The translations under genes were made by a program, and so were the position numbers. This document shows positions 45,605 to 54,149 of a DNA stretch of 64,000 nucleotides, piece by piece. The stretch's first letter is position 1. Every line of letters starts with the position of its first letter. The notes beneath the pieces were generated by a model. It ran no database searches, was not told where the DNA came from, and worked only from the letters and a program-made list of their open reading frames with translations. The stretch is from Oceanirhabdus sp. W0125-5 (lineage in GTDB: Bacteria > Bacillota > Clostridia > Clostridiales > Clostridiaceae). Where the stretch lies: positions 186,001 to 250,000 of the forward strand of contig NZ_CP115913.1 of NCBI RefSeq assembly GCF_027938815.1. The letters run 5' to 3'.

Positions 45605-46240
45605 TTATTTTTTTGCATCTTCTAAAAATTTCTCTATTCCTATATCCGTTAATGGATGTTTAAACATTTTTTCAATAACTGATGGTGGAATCGTTGCAAT
45701 ATCTGATCCAGCTTTAGCCACTTGCTGAACATGCATTGGATGCCTAATGCTTGCTGATATTATTTCAGTATTAATATTGAAGTTATCATAGACCTCTCTA
45801 ATATCATATATTAAATTAATACCATCATATCCTATATCATCTACTCTCCCTAAAAATGGACTAACATAAGTTGCCCCAGCCTTAGCTGCTATTAATGCCT
45901 GATTTACTGAAAAAATAAGTGTAACATTTGTTTTTATACCTTCTTTATTTAAGTTATATACAGCTTTAATTCCTTCTTCACACATTGGTATCTTAATTAC
46001 AACATTTTTATGAATTTTAGCTAATTCTTTTCCTTCCTCAATCATACCTTCATGATCTTCACTTATTACTTCAGCACTAATTGGACCATCTACTATGCCA
46101 CAAATTTCTTCAATAACATCTGCTAAGTTTCTTCCCTCTTTAGCAATAAGTGAAGGATTAGTTGTCGCTCCATCTAAAATGCCGAACTCTGCCATCCTTC
46201 TGATATCGTTAACATTTGCAGTATCAACAAATATTTTCAT
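45605..46240 (-). CDS. fsa: Fructose-6-phosphate aldolase / transaldolase-like protein
   Basis: This 211-residue single-barrel enzyme of the small transaldolase (MipB/TalC) group starts [20 protein letters not shown] and has [15 protein letters not shown] and [16 protein letters not shown] with the Schiff-base Lys, then [20 protein letters not shown] and [13 protein letters not shown]. It catalyses aldol transfer on sugar phosphates. Whether it acts as transaldolase or as fructose-6-phosphate aldolase cannot be settled by eye. The start follows AGGAGG. Confidence 0.9.
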   Translation of the reverse strand: MKIFVDTANVNDIRRMAEFGILDGATTNPSLIAKEGRNLADVIEEICGIVDGPISAEVISEDHEGMIEEGKELAKIHKNVVIKIPMCEEGIKAVYNLNKEGIKTNVTLIFSVNQALIAAKAGATYVSPFLGRVDDIGYDGINLIYDIREVYDNFNINTEIISASIRHPMHVQQVAKAGSDIATIPPSVIEKMFKHPLTDIGIEKFLEDAKK

Positions 46241-46388
46241 TTCAATACCTCCTAATCTCCCAATTAAATTTAAACTAAACTACATTTTATTATAACTTAA
46301 AATTGTCAATTAATATACAATAAATATTTTTCAGAATATTGTTTCCAAATTATTTACAATCTATTTTTTGACATTTGAATGTACAAGC

Positions 46389-46395
46389 TTCGACA
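46389..46395 (-). promoter_or_regulatory. Possible upstream Spo0A box
   Basis: TTCGACA (complement TGTCGAA) matches the Spo0A core and lies about 180 bp upstream of the abrB -35 element. Confidence 0.35.
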
Positions 46396-46567
46396 GTTTG
46401 TCTACATTTACCCAGTAAATTACTATTTTACATCGATATTTTTTACTTAATTTGCGTTTTTTTTTTATGCATTTTTTGGGTATTTTCCTTGCAAAACACC
46501 CTTCCCCCTTAGAGCATCAATGTTTCGAGCCTTATAGTAAAAATTTGTATATATTTTAAAATACATA

Positions 46568-46596
46568 TTGACATTTGAATAATTTGGTAGTATATT
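46568..46596 (+). promoter_or_regulatory. abrB promoter
   Basis: TTGACA (46568-46573), 17 bp, TATATT (46591-46596): a near-consensus sigma-A promoter giving a leader of about 130 nt. Confidence 0.7.
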
Positions 46597-46697
46597 ATCT
46601 ATAGATGGAATAAAAAAATCATTTTGTAACTTAAAGGATTTTATTTAAAGAATATATTGACTTTTTATGTCATATTTGTTATGATTTTAAGTGAAAA

Positions 46698-46705
46698 TTG
46701 TCGAA
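46698..46705 (+). promoter_or_regulatory. Spo0A box in the abrB leader
   Basis: TTGTCGAA is a perfect Spo0A box, 25 bp upstream of the abrB start codon and downstream of the promoter, consistent with repression by Spo0A~P as known for abrB in Bacillus. Confidence 0.65.
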
Positions 46706-46730
46706 CATTGTAAAAAGGAGGATGTTGAAT

Positions 46731-46976
46731 ATGAAATCAACAGGTGTAGTAAGAAGAGTAGACGAATTAGGAAGAATTGTTATTCCAATAGAATTAAGAA
46801 GAACTTTAGATATTGCTGAAAAAGATGCTTTAGAAATTTATGTAGATGGTGAGCAAATAATCTTAAAGAAATATGAGCCAGCTTGTATTTTCTGTGGTGA
46901 TGCTAGAGACGTTATCAACTACAGAGGTAAGAACATTTGTAAACACTGCATGGAAGAAATGAAAAACAATAACTAA
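46731..46976 (+). CDS. abrB: AbrB family transition-state regulator
   Basis: The 81-residue protein starts at the ATG at 46731 behind AAGGAGG. The swapped-hairpin DNA-binding domain is MKSTGVVRRVDELGRIVIPI continuing ELRRTLDIAEKDALEIYVDG. The C-terminal part has CIFC and CKHC (two CxxC pairs), a zinc-ribbon-like tail typical of clostridial AbrB but absent from Bacillus AbrB. It represses post-exponential genes, and a Spo0A box in its leader links it to sporulation control. Confidence 0.93.
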   Translation: MKSTGVVRRVDELGRIVIPIELRRTLDIAEKDALEIYVDGEQIILKKYEPACIFCGDARDVINYRGKNICKHCMEEMKNNN

Positions 46977-46996
46977 GTATTACATATTGCTAATAT

Positions 46997-47023
46997 AAAA
47001 GCCTGTGCTATGCACAGGCTTTT
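46997..47023. terminator. Bidirectional terminator abrB / rsmI
   Basis: AAAAGCCTGTGC (46997-47008) and GCACAGGCTTTT (47012-47023), 12-bp stem with a 3-nt loop. Confidence 0.9.
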
Positions 47024-47025
47024 AT

Positions 47026-47868
47026 TTATATTTCTAAAGAATATTTGTAAACTTCACTTTTAGGAAGATTTCTTTCCTTTGCCACTTGCTTTATTGCATC
47101 CTTTTTTCTCATACCATTTTCCATATGAACTTTGATATGTTCTTCAATACTAAGCTCTTCCCATTCTTGTTTCTTCTCTTCTTCTATTTCTTCTTGAGTT
47201 TTACCTTCTACAACAAGAACATATTCACCTTTTGGTTTACGCTCACTAGAATAATATTCTATAGCCTCATCAATTCTCATTCTTAAAATTTGTTCATGTA
47301 ATTTTGTTAGTTCTCTACAAATTGCAATTCTTCTATTACCTAGATTTTCCTTTAAAAATTCTAAACCCCCTATTAATCTATGAGGTGATTCATAAAATAT
47401 TAATGTTTCTCTATTTTCTTTTACTTCTTGAACTAGTGCTTTTTTTCCCCTATTATCTCTAGGTATAAATCCTCTAAAAGAAAATGACTCTGTAGGTAAT
47501 CCAGAATATACTAATGCAGTTGTAAAAGCTGTAGCTCCTGGGAGTACCTCAAATTCAATTCCCTCTTCAATACATTTTTTAATAATTACACTTCCTGGAT
47601 CTGAAATTCCTGGTGTACCAGCATCTGATACTACAGCTACAGTTTGCCCTTCATTTAATTTGTCAATAATAAAATTAACCTTTTCTTTTTCGTTATGCTG
47701 ATGATAGCTTGTAAGTGATTTTTTAATATTTAAATGATTAAGAAGTTTTAATGTTACTCTTGTATCTTCAGCCGCTACTAAATCAGCTTGTTTTAATGCT
47801 TCTATTGATCTTAAAGTTATATCCTTCAAGTTACCTATCGGAGTTGGTACAATATATAGTTTTGACAA
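47026..47868 (-). CDS. rsmI: 16S rRNA 2'-O-ribose C1402 methyltransferase
   Basis: A TTG start at 47868 behind GGAGATGATG gives a 280-residue protein beginning SKLYIVPTPIGNLKDITLRS, where the family starts; further upstream ATGs would add a poorly conserved extension. TP-methylase motifs are AAEDTRVTLKLL, VAVVSDAGTPGISDPG and EVLPGATAFTTALVYSGLPT, plus the family-specific SFRGFIPRDNRGKK. It methylates C1402 in the decoding centre with S-adenosylmethionine. Confidence 0.93.
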   Translation of the reverse strand: MSKLYIVPTPIGNLKDITLRSIEALKQADLVAAEDTRVTLKLLNHLNIKKSLTSYHQHNEKEKVNFIIDKLNEGQTVAVVSDAGTPGISDPGSVIIKKCIEEGIEFEVLPGATAFTTALVYSGLPTESFSFRGFIPRDNRGKKALVQEVKENRETLIFYESPHRLIGGLEFLKENLGNRRIAICRELTKLHEQILRMRIDEAIEYYSSERKPKGEYVLVVEGKTQEEIEEEKKQEWEELSIEEHIKVHMENGMRKKDAIKQVAKERNLPKSEVYKYSLEI

Positions 47869-47990
47869 AACATCATCTCCATTCATACTTTCTAACCACT
47901 GATTATACATTAAGTTATTATTAGAAGTCAATATTATGATTCAACCATAAAAAGTATATTAGTCTAACTTCATATAAAATGTATAGGAAA

Positions 47991-48015
47991 AAGGACTGTT
48001 CTTTTAACAGTCCTT
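47991..48015 (-). terminator. Terminator of the small basic protein gene
   Basis: AAGGACTGTT (47991-48000) and AACAGTCCTT (48006-48015). On the minus strand it runs into TTTTTCC. Confidence 0.75.
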
Positions 48016-48099
48016 CTCCTCTAATTACTTTTTATTTATGCACTTATTTTTATAACTACTCGTTATATGTGGCATAAAATATTCATTTGTCTTAAGTAA

Positions 48100-48231
48100 T
48101 TAGAACCTTACTCTGTCTCCGTTTTTTTTCCTAGCAGATGCTTCTTTGCTTTTACGCAGTGCTAAAAAGTGATGTTTGCTAATTGGAATATTTTCCTCTT
48201 GGCTACCACGGAGTGTAGCTTTTTTGATCAT
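48100..48231 (-). CDS. Small basic protein of unknown function (43 residues)
   Basis: The ATG at 48231 follows GGAGATGATAGTT. The product starts MIKKATLRGSQEENIPISKH and ends KSKEASARKKNGDRVRF, strongly basic with no hydrophobic segment. It has its own terminator. Nucleic-acid or ribosome binding is conceivable, but I recognise no family. Confidence 0.6.
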   Translation of the reverse strand: MIKKATLRGSQEENIPISKHHFLALRKSKEASARKKNGDRVRF

Positions 48232-48335
48232 AACTATCATCTCCATTACTGTTAATGATGTTACTAACTTGCTACAATAATAGTATAACCGGAATACAGT
48301 TTTAAATTCATATATTTTAACGGTAATTTAATGTT

Positions 48336-49796
48336 TTAATTATTATGATTGTTAAATTCTCTAACTATTTCCATATCATCAAAGTGAATAGTTTCATTTT
48401 TTAATATTTGATATGTTTCATGGCCTTTACCTGCTATCACAACTACATCCTTATCATGAGCGATCTTCAACCCTTTATTTATTGCCTCTTCTCTATTACT
48501 TATTCTCTCATAATTGCAATTTAATCCTTTGATCCCTTTTTCAATATCATCAATAATACTCTCAGGCTCCTCACTTCTTGGATTATCGGATGTAATAATC
48601 ACATAATCTGACAATTCCCCTGCTATACGGCCCATTATAGGTCTTTTGGTATTATCTCTGTCTCCTCCACATCCAAAAACAGTTATAATGCTTCCTTCTG
48701 CATATTCTTTTATGGACTCTAATAAACTCTCTAAGGCATCTGGTGAATGTGCATAGTCTACTATAGCTACAGCTCCATTATTCATTCTTTGGGCTTCTAA
48801 GCGCCCTCTAACACCTCTTATTTTAGGAAACACACTTAATACATCATCAAAATCCACTCCTAGCAGCATACATACTCCAAAAGCAGCCAGTAAATTACTA
48901 ACAGTAAACTTGCCAGGAACATTAACTTTAACAGTTTGACTTTTATTTTTATAATGAATATCGAACTCTACTGAATCTATGGCTAATTTTATATTGGTAG
49001 CTCTTAAATCAGCCTCATCATTAACTCCAAAAGTAACTACTTCCCCATCAAAAGTATCTATAATTTCTTTTGATACTGGATCCTCTATATTAACTAATGC
49101 ATTTTTACACTTCTTAAATAATTTTAATTTTGCATTTTTATAATTTTCCATAGTTCCATGGTAATCAAGATGGTCCTGGGTTAGATTTAAAAATACACCT
49201 ATATCAAAATCACAAAAATCCACTCTTCTCATTTCTAAAGCAACAGAAGTAGCCTCAATTATTGATGCAAAGACCTTTTCTTCTCTCATTTTTGAAAATA
49301 TATTCTGTAAATCTGGCGATTCAGGAGTAGTAGGTGTTGTGGTATTAGCCTTTATATCTTTATCATTTATCTTACAACCAATAGTTCCAACAACACCAAC
49401 ATTTTTATTTAGATTCATTAATATATCTCTTATAAAAATTGATACTGATGTTTTTCCATTAGTACCTGTAAGTCCTACTAAATTAAAATCTTTCGAAGGA
49501 TCTTTATATAACACAGTAGCCAGTCTAGCCATTTCTTTTCTAGAATTCTCAACTTTAATTACTGGAATATCTTTTGGAATACCTTTCACGCTTTTCTCTA
49601 CTAAAAGGGCTTTAGCTCCCTTTTCTACTGCATCTTTTGCAAAATTATGACTATCAATATTTGTTCCTTTTAAGCATATAAAAATATCTCCCTCTTCAAT
49701 ACGTCTAGTATCATACTTAATTTGATTTATATCTATGTCTAAATTTCCTTGAATCAGTTCATATTTAGTTCTTTTAAGCAATTCTAATAGGTTCAT
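48336..49796 (-). CDS. murE: UDP-MurNAc-tripeptide synthetase (meso-DAP type)
   Basis: The 486-residue Mur ligase has the ATP loop GLTGTNGKTSVSIFI, FLNLTQDHLDYHGTMENYKN, the KL-tail with carbamylated Lys region (NAKLKLF) and VVDYAHSPDALE. The DNPRSEEPE motif marks enzymes that add meso-diaminopimelate. It works in the cytoplasm in peptidoglycan precursor synthesis. It lies apart from other mur genes. The start follows AAGGAGG. Confidence 0.95.
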   Translation of the reverse strand: MNLLELLKRTKYELIQGNLDIDINQIKYDTRRIEEGDIFICLKGTNIDSHNFAKDAVEKGAKALLVEKSVKGIPKDIPVIKVENSRKEMARLATVLYKDPSKDFNLVGLTGTNGKTSVSIFIRDILMNLNKNVGVVGTIGCKINDKDIKANTTTPTTPESPDLQNIFSKMREEKVFASIIEATSVALEMRRVDFCDFDIGVFLNLTQDHLDYHGTMENYKNAKLKLFKKCKNALVNIEDPVSKEIIDTFDGEVVTFGVNDEADLRATNIKLAIDSVEFDIHYKNKSQTVKVNVPGKFTVSNLLAAFGVCMLLGVDFDDVLSVFPKIRGVRGRLEAQRMNNGAVAIVDYAHSPDALESLLESIKEYAEGSIITVFGCGGDRDNTKRPIMGRIAGELSDYVIITSDNPRSEEPESIIDDIEKGIKGLNCNYERISNREEAINKGLKIAHDKDVVVIAGKGHETYQILKNETIHFDDMEIVREFNNHNN

Positions 49797-49928
49797 TGAA
49801 TACCTCCTTAACCAATTTAAAACTCAAGAATAGTCTCTCTATATATTATAGTAGAGAATTAAATAATGATAAACCACTAATGTTTTAAAATTTTATTGAA
49901 TTTATCACTCTATAGTGCTAAATTTTTA

Positions 49929-49957
49929 TTGACATCTTATTTTATGAATGTTATTAT
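49929..49957 (+). promoter_or_regulatory. Promoter of the glutamine synthetase gene
   Basis: TTGACA (49929-49934), 17 bp, TATTAT (49952-49957). The start point would be about 65 bp before the start codon at 50031. Confidence 0.7.
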
Positions 49958-50030
49958 ATTTGATAATAAAGAAAAACTTACGAACATTTCCCAACAAAAC
50001 ATTAATAATATTCGCACTAGGAGGAATGAT

Positions 50031-51914
50031 ATGAAGGATTTGTTATATAAAATTCCAGCATCTATTCACGATGTAGGTACTATCAAAAAATTGTTATACG
50101 AACACTCTGAAATAAAATTCATCTCATTGGTTGGTATTGATTTATCAGGCCATGATACAGACACAAAAATTCCAGTAAAACTATTTTTAGATGATTTACA
50201 AGATTTTTTAAATGGTTCTGTTCAAACTGATGGTTCTTCAGTTGTACTTCCAATAATTGCTACTCTTAATAATGCTAAAATCGACTTGGTACCAGATTTA
50301 AGTGTTGATTGGTTTGTAGATTATAATTATGAACTTGTTAAAGATGGCTTCCCAGTAGGAACTCTAAAAATCCCATGTTTCTTATTTCATGACGGTAAGG
50401 CAGTGGATTCAAGATCTATTCTTAATAATTCCATCAAAGCACTAGAAACTTCAATAATGGATATGCTTAAGGACTCTCCTGAAATTTGCAGAGATTATGG
50501 ATTCCGCTACGAAGATTTATCCTCAATTTTTATATCATCTGCAACTGAATTAGAATTTTGGGTTAAAACTCCAAATGAAAAAGCTCAGTTAGATCAGCTC
50601 TCCACATCTCAGGTATTAAAGGAACAATATTGGAAAAAGACAGTTGGTATAATTAGAACTTCTCTTGAAGAAACTTTATTAGAAATGGATAAATACGGAT
50701 TTGAACCTGAAATGGGTCACAAAGAAGTAGGAGGTGTAAAAGCTTCTATAGATATTCAAGGTAGGCACACTCATATTATGGAGCAACTTGAAATTGATTG
50801 GAAATACAGTTCAGCTCTTCAAGCCGCTGATAATGAATTATTCATTAAAAGCCTAGTTAAAGAAACTTTCAGAAGAAATGGTCTTGATGTTACTTTCTTA
50901 GCTAAACCACTAGATGGGGTTGCTGGAAATGGTAAACATATTCACATAAGTATCAACGCTAAATTAAAAGATGGTCAAAAAATAAATCTTTTTGCTCCAA
51001 CTAAGCATCATTACATGAGTAGTATAGGATATGGTTCAATAATGGGTATTTTGAAAAACTACGAAGTAATAAATCCATTTGTAACATCATCTTATAATGC
51101 ACTTAAGAGATTAAAGCCTGGATATGAAGCTCCAGTATCTATAGTTGCTTCATTAGGCCATACAATTGATACACCTTCTAGAAATAGAACTGTATTACTA
51201 GGACTTGTACGTGATGTAACAAACCCTGCTTCTACTAGATTTGAATTAAGATCTCCTAATCCTCATTCTAATACTTATTTATCATTAGCTTCTATGAATA
51301 TGGGAATGCTCGATGGGATAAAATATGCTCTTCAAGCTAATAAATCTGAAGATTCTTTATTGAAAGAACTTAAGAAATCATTTAATGAGTCAGCAGATTA
51401 TCTGGAAGATGACAGAGTATATATTAGTGAAGAAGATATATTTGAAGATTATTCTGAGGAAGATAGAAAGGTTCTTTTTGGAAAAACTCCAAGAACGGTT
51501 TATGAGTGTTTTTCTTCTCTAGTAAATAAAGATAATAAGTATTCTATTCTACTTGATAAAAATGTTTATGATAACTTGCTAATTGAAAGTTATACTTCTG
51601 CAAGACTTTCAAAATGGTTAGAAGATATTAAAGGTAGAGTTATACCTACTCATATAAATTCATTAAAAGCTATGGTAAAAGTTCATGACTATGAATACTC
51701 TACTGATTACGATGAAGATATGTGGGATAAAATCGTTACTATAAAAAAAGAACTTGTACAAAACACCTTAAATACCAAATCATTATTCAATAGATTGAAG
51801 GAAGAAATTGAAGTTTGTAACTATGCCGCTATTTCTGAACTGGAAATGGAAATGGATGCTAAAATGAACGAAATTAAAGAATTATATTATGCATACACTT
51901 CTAATATAATATAA
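50031..51914 (+). CDS. Glutamine synthetase, large (class III-like)
   Basis: The 627-residue protein starts at the ATG at 50031 (AGGAGGAATGAT); the open frame extends further upstream across the promoter and is not used. Catalytic features include a beta-grasp region with LPIIATLNNAKIDLVPDLSV, GHKEVGGVKASIDIQGRHTH, DVTFLAKPLDGVAGNGKHIH and the ATP/glutamate site RFELRSPNPHSNTYL. The size and the helical C-terminal extension (DYLEDDRVYISEEDIFEDYS) are as in GlnN-type enzymes. It makes glutamine from glutamate, ammonia and ATP. Confidence 0.88.
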   Translation: MKDLLYKIPASIHDVGTIKKLLYEHSEIKFISLVGIDLSGHDTDTKIPVKLFLDDLQDFLNGSVQTDGSSVVLPIIATLNNAKIDLVPDLSVDWFVDYNYELVKDGFPVGTLKIPCFLFHDGKAVDSRSILNNSIKALETSIMDMLKDSPEICRDYGFRYEDLSSIFISSATELEFWVKTPNEKAQLDQLSTSQVLKEQYWKKTVGIIRTSLEETLLEMDKYGFEPEMGHKEVGGVKASIDIQGRHTHIMEQLEIDWKYSSALQAADNELFIKSLVKETFRRNGLDVTFLAKPLDGVAGNGKHIHISINAKLKDGQKINLFAPTKHHYMSSIGYGSIMGILKNYEVINPFVTSSYNALKRLKPGYEAPVSIVASLGHTIDTPSRNRTVLLGLVRDVTNPASTRFELRSPNPHSNTYLSLASMNMGMLDGIKYALQANKSEDSLLKELKKSFNESADYLEDDRVYISEEDIFEDYSEEDRKVLFGKTPRTVYECFSSLVNKDNKYSILLDKNVYDNLLIESYTSARLSKWLEDIKGRVIPTHINSLKAMVKVHDYEYSTDYDEDMWDKIVTIKKELVQNTLNTKSLFNRLKEEIEVCNYAAISELEMEMDAKMNEIKELYYAYTSNII

Positions 51915-51922
51915 AAACAAAG

Positions 51923-51937
51923 GCACGCGATGCGTGC
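51923..51937. terminator. Short palindromic hairpin after the glutamine synthetase gene
   Basis: GCACGC-gat-GCGTGC, a near copy of the hairpin at 53287-53301. On the plus strand there is little T-run; on the minus strand CTTTGTTTTT follows. Confidence 0.5.
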
Positions 51938-51948
51938 GATTAAAGCAA

Positions 51949-52194
51949 ATGTATAATTGATAATGGATAATGTATAATGATGGATGCTTCTCACTTACGT
52001 GAGAAGCTGCATTTTATTGTTCTTTAGATAAAGAAAGGTTTACTCATTTTATCTTTGATAACATATTGTATTTAATATACAATATTTCATCAAAGTGAAA
52101 CGAGTAAACCTCTTATTGTTTTCGGAATAATAATATTATTAAAATTTCTCGGAGAGAAATATCATTCATTCTACATTATCCATTATCCATTGTC
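51949..52194 (+). repeat. Dispersed palindromic element, copy R6 (full length)
   Basis: Terminal ATAATGG/ATAATGT heptamer units come first, then H1 GCTTCTCAC-ttac-GTGAGAAGC (51986-52007), an outer TTATTGTTCTTT strand and arm AGGTTTACTC. The arm encloses three hairpins and closes at GAGTAAACCT. TTTCTCggaGAGAAA and end units complementary to the first follow. It lies between converging genes. Confidence 0.85.
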
Positions 52195-52215
52195 TTTTAA
52201 GTATTTCTTCTTCAC

Positions 52216-53163
52216 TTATTTAATAATATCTATAAAATCATTATTTTCAAGTAAAGTATTAAAAGCTCCATCTGTTGCTGCAAGTTCTTTGAATTTATCA
52301 GATATTTCAACGGCTTTTCTTAAGTTTTTAATTGCATTATCTTGATCATTTATTTTTCCATATGATCTTGCTAAGTTATAGTATCCATCTCCAAAATTCA
52401 CATTTAACTCTACTGATTTAGAGTAATTTTCAATAGCAGATTCATACTCTTCTTTACCATAATATATTTCACCTTTTAAAAAATAAGCTATATATATATT
52501 AGGATAATCACCTTGTAATGTTACTTTATCTAAATAAGTTAGTGCATTCTCATAATCACTGGCTATAAATTTGATAGTACCCATATAATAATACGCATCA
52601 GTGTCATCTCCTACTATCTCAATATATCTCTTAAAGTTATCAAATGATTTATCATATTCTTCTTGTGCAAAATATACCATCCCTATTCCATAGTATGCTA
52701 ATGCAGATTTTTCATCAATCTTTATTGCCTCTTCATAACTTATAAGCGCGTTCTCATATTCACTTAATTCCCATTCAATATTTCCTTTATTAATGTAATT
52801 ATCAGCCTTCTGTTCAATGTTAATAAGCTTACTACTATAATCTAGCGCTTCTTCAAATCTTCTTTGTTGCATAAGTATGGATATTATATGATTATATGCA
52901 AATGTATCATTCTCATTTTTTTCAATTGCTTTCTTATAACTCTCCATAGCCTCTTCACTCTTGCTCTGACTTTCTAGTTTATGTCCCTTTATATCATAGA
53001 GTTGATAAGAAGTGAAAATACTGTATATGGCAGAACCTGATAATATAATCAATATGATTAATATAATAACAGATATCTTATTATCATTTTTTCTTCTAAG
53101 TTTTATCATATATATAGTAAAGATTATTATTGCTAATAATATCAAAACACTTCCTATTACCAT
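52216..53163 (-). CDS. TPR-repeat protein with N-terminal membrane helices
   Basis: The 315-residue protein starts at the ATG at 53163 behind GGGGTGA. Two N-terminal membrane helices (VLILLAIIIFTIYMIKL; VIILIILIILSGSAIYSIF) precede about seven tetratricopeptide repeats, for example AMESYKKAIEKNENDTFAYN, ALISYEEAIKIDEKSALAYY and AIENYSKSVELNVNFGDGYY. It is a membrane-bound scaffold for protein contacts; partners are unknown. Confidence 0.88.
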   Translation of the reverse strand: MVIGSVLILLAIIIFTIYMIKLRRKNDNKISVIILIILIILSGSAIYSIFTSYQLYDIKGHKLESQSKSEEAMESYKKAIEKNENDTFAYNHIISILMQQRRFEEALDYSSKLINIEQKADNYINKGNIEWELSEYENALISYEEAIKIDEKSALAYYGIGMVYFAQEEYDKSFDNFKRYIEIVGDDTDAYYYMGTIKFIASDYENALTYLDKVTLQGDYPNIYIAYFLKGEIYYGKEEYESAIENYSKSVELNVNFGDGYYNLARSYGKINDQDNAIKNLRKAVEISDKFKELAATDGAFNTLLENNDFIDIIK

Positions 53164-53286
53164 TATATTCACCCCTATTACTTAGTCTATGCCTTAAAAC
53201 CATAGTTTAATAATATAGCTTCTCTCTTATATGCTATATTCTATGCATAAATCCATGCTCCTATCCAACAGATAGGAATAAAAAAA

Positions 53287-53301
53287 GCACGCAATGCGTG
53301 C
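53287..53301 (-). terminator. Terminator of the trmN6-like gene
   Basis: GCACGC-aat-GCGTGC. On the minus strand it is followed by TTTTTTTATT. Confidence 0.75.
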
Positions 53302-53339
53302 AAAAAACAAACGGACAGTTGACAGTGTCAACTATGTTT

Positions 53340-54077
53340 TTATCTCTCTTTATACATTTCTATAATATCTTCAGTATATCCACCCTCAGCAGTATGAATA
53401 TTTAGAGGTGGATCCCACTTAAGAAACTTTCCTCCATCTCGCTGACCTTCAACTAAAACAATATTAGCGGCCTTTCCTTCACTAGGATGTACCATCCTTA
53501 TTCTCTTTGGTTCTATCCTGTATTTTCTCATGAGAGTCAATATATCTACCATTCTATCTGGTCTGTGAACCATAAAAAACCTTCCATTATCTTTTAATAA
53601 ATCTCTTGAAGCTGATATAACATCTTCAAGTGTACACAATATCTCATGTCTTGCAATAGCATTTTTATCATTCTCATTGATTATTCCGGAATTCTTAAGT
53701 TTATATGGAGGATTTACTGTAACTACATCAAACCTTCCTAGTTTCTTTAATAATGCCTTATCCTTCAAGTCACCATGAGTGAAACTAATCTTATCATGAA
53801 GATTATTATATTCAACGGATCTATTTGCCATATCAACAAATTCTTCTTGAATCTCAACTCCTACAATTTTTTCAGCTGAAGTTTTACCTGCTAATATAAA
53901 CGGAATTATACCTGTCCCTGTACATAAATCAACCACACTTCCTCGCTTCTTTATGTTAGCAAAGTTTGCTAATATAACTGCATCTACACCAAATCTGAAT
54001 CCATCTGTTTTCTGTATAACGTGTATACCTTTTAGCTGTAAATCATCCAATGTTTCTCCACTTCTTAGTATTTCCAT
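53340..54077 (-). CDS. tRNA1(Val) adenine-37 N6-methyltransferase-like protein
   Basis: The 245-residue SAM-dependent methyltransferase has VVDLCTGTGIIPFIL (motif I), KIVGVEIQEEFVDMANRSVE and the adenine-methylating VVTVNPPYKLKNSG (NPPY). The N-terminus ETLDDLQLKGIHVIQKTDGF with RFGVDAVILANFA is typical of YabB/TrmN6. It belongs to the origin-proximal gene block. The start follows AGAGGTGAG. Confidence 0.9.
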   Translation of the reverse strand: MEILRSGETLDDLQLKGIHVIQKTDGFRFGVDAVILANFANIKKRGSVVDLCTGTGIIPFILAGKTSAEKIVGVEIQEEFVDMANRSVEYNNLHDKISFTHGDLKDKALLKKLGRFDVVTVNPPYKLKNSGIINENDKNAIARHEILCTLEDVISASRDLLKDNGRFFMVHRPDRMVDILTLMRKYRIEPKRIRMVHPSEGKAANIVLVEGQRDGGKFLKWDPPLNIHTAEGGYTEDIIEMYKER

Positions 54078-54095
54078 TTCTCACCTCTAATTGTT

Positions 54096-54124
54096 TTGAG
54101 GTAGGAGTCCTTATCCTACCTCAA
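54096..54124. terminator. Terminator between amidase and methyltransferase genes
   Basis: TTGAGGTAGGA (54096-54106) pairs with TCCTACCTCAA (54114-54124), 11-bp stem. Confidence 0.7.
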
Positions 54125-54149
54125 TGTTTTATCATATTATAATATGCTA

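Larger units (their letters stand above)
46241..46730. other. Long leader/promoter region of abrB
   Basis: About 490 bp without a gene. It holds the abrB promoter, two possible Spo0A boxes and two copies of TTGACATTTGAAT (46368 and 46568). I see no RNA gene. Confidence 0.6.

Noticed and set aside
49896..50030. Upstream extension of the glutamine synthetase frame
   Set aside because: It covers the TTGACA/TATTAT promoter and has no ribosome binding site; the strong site lies just before 50031.
51949..52194. CRISPR array or tandem repeat locus
   Set aside because: The short ATAATGG units are the variable ends of the palindromic element, with no regular spacers.
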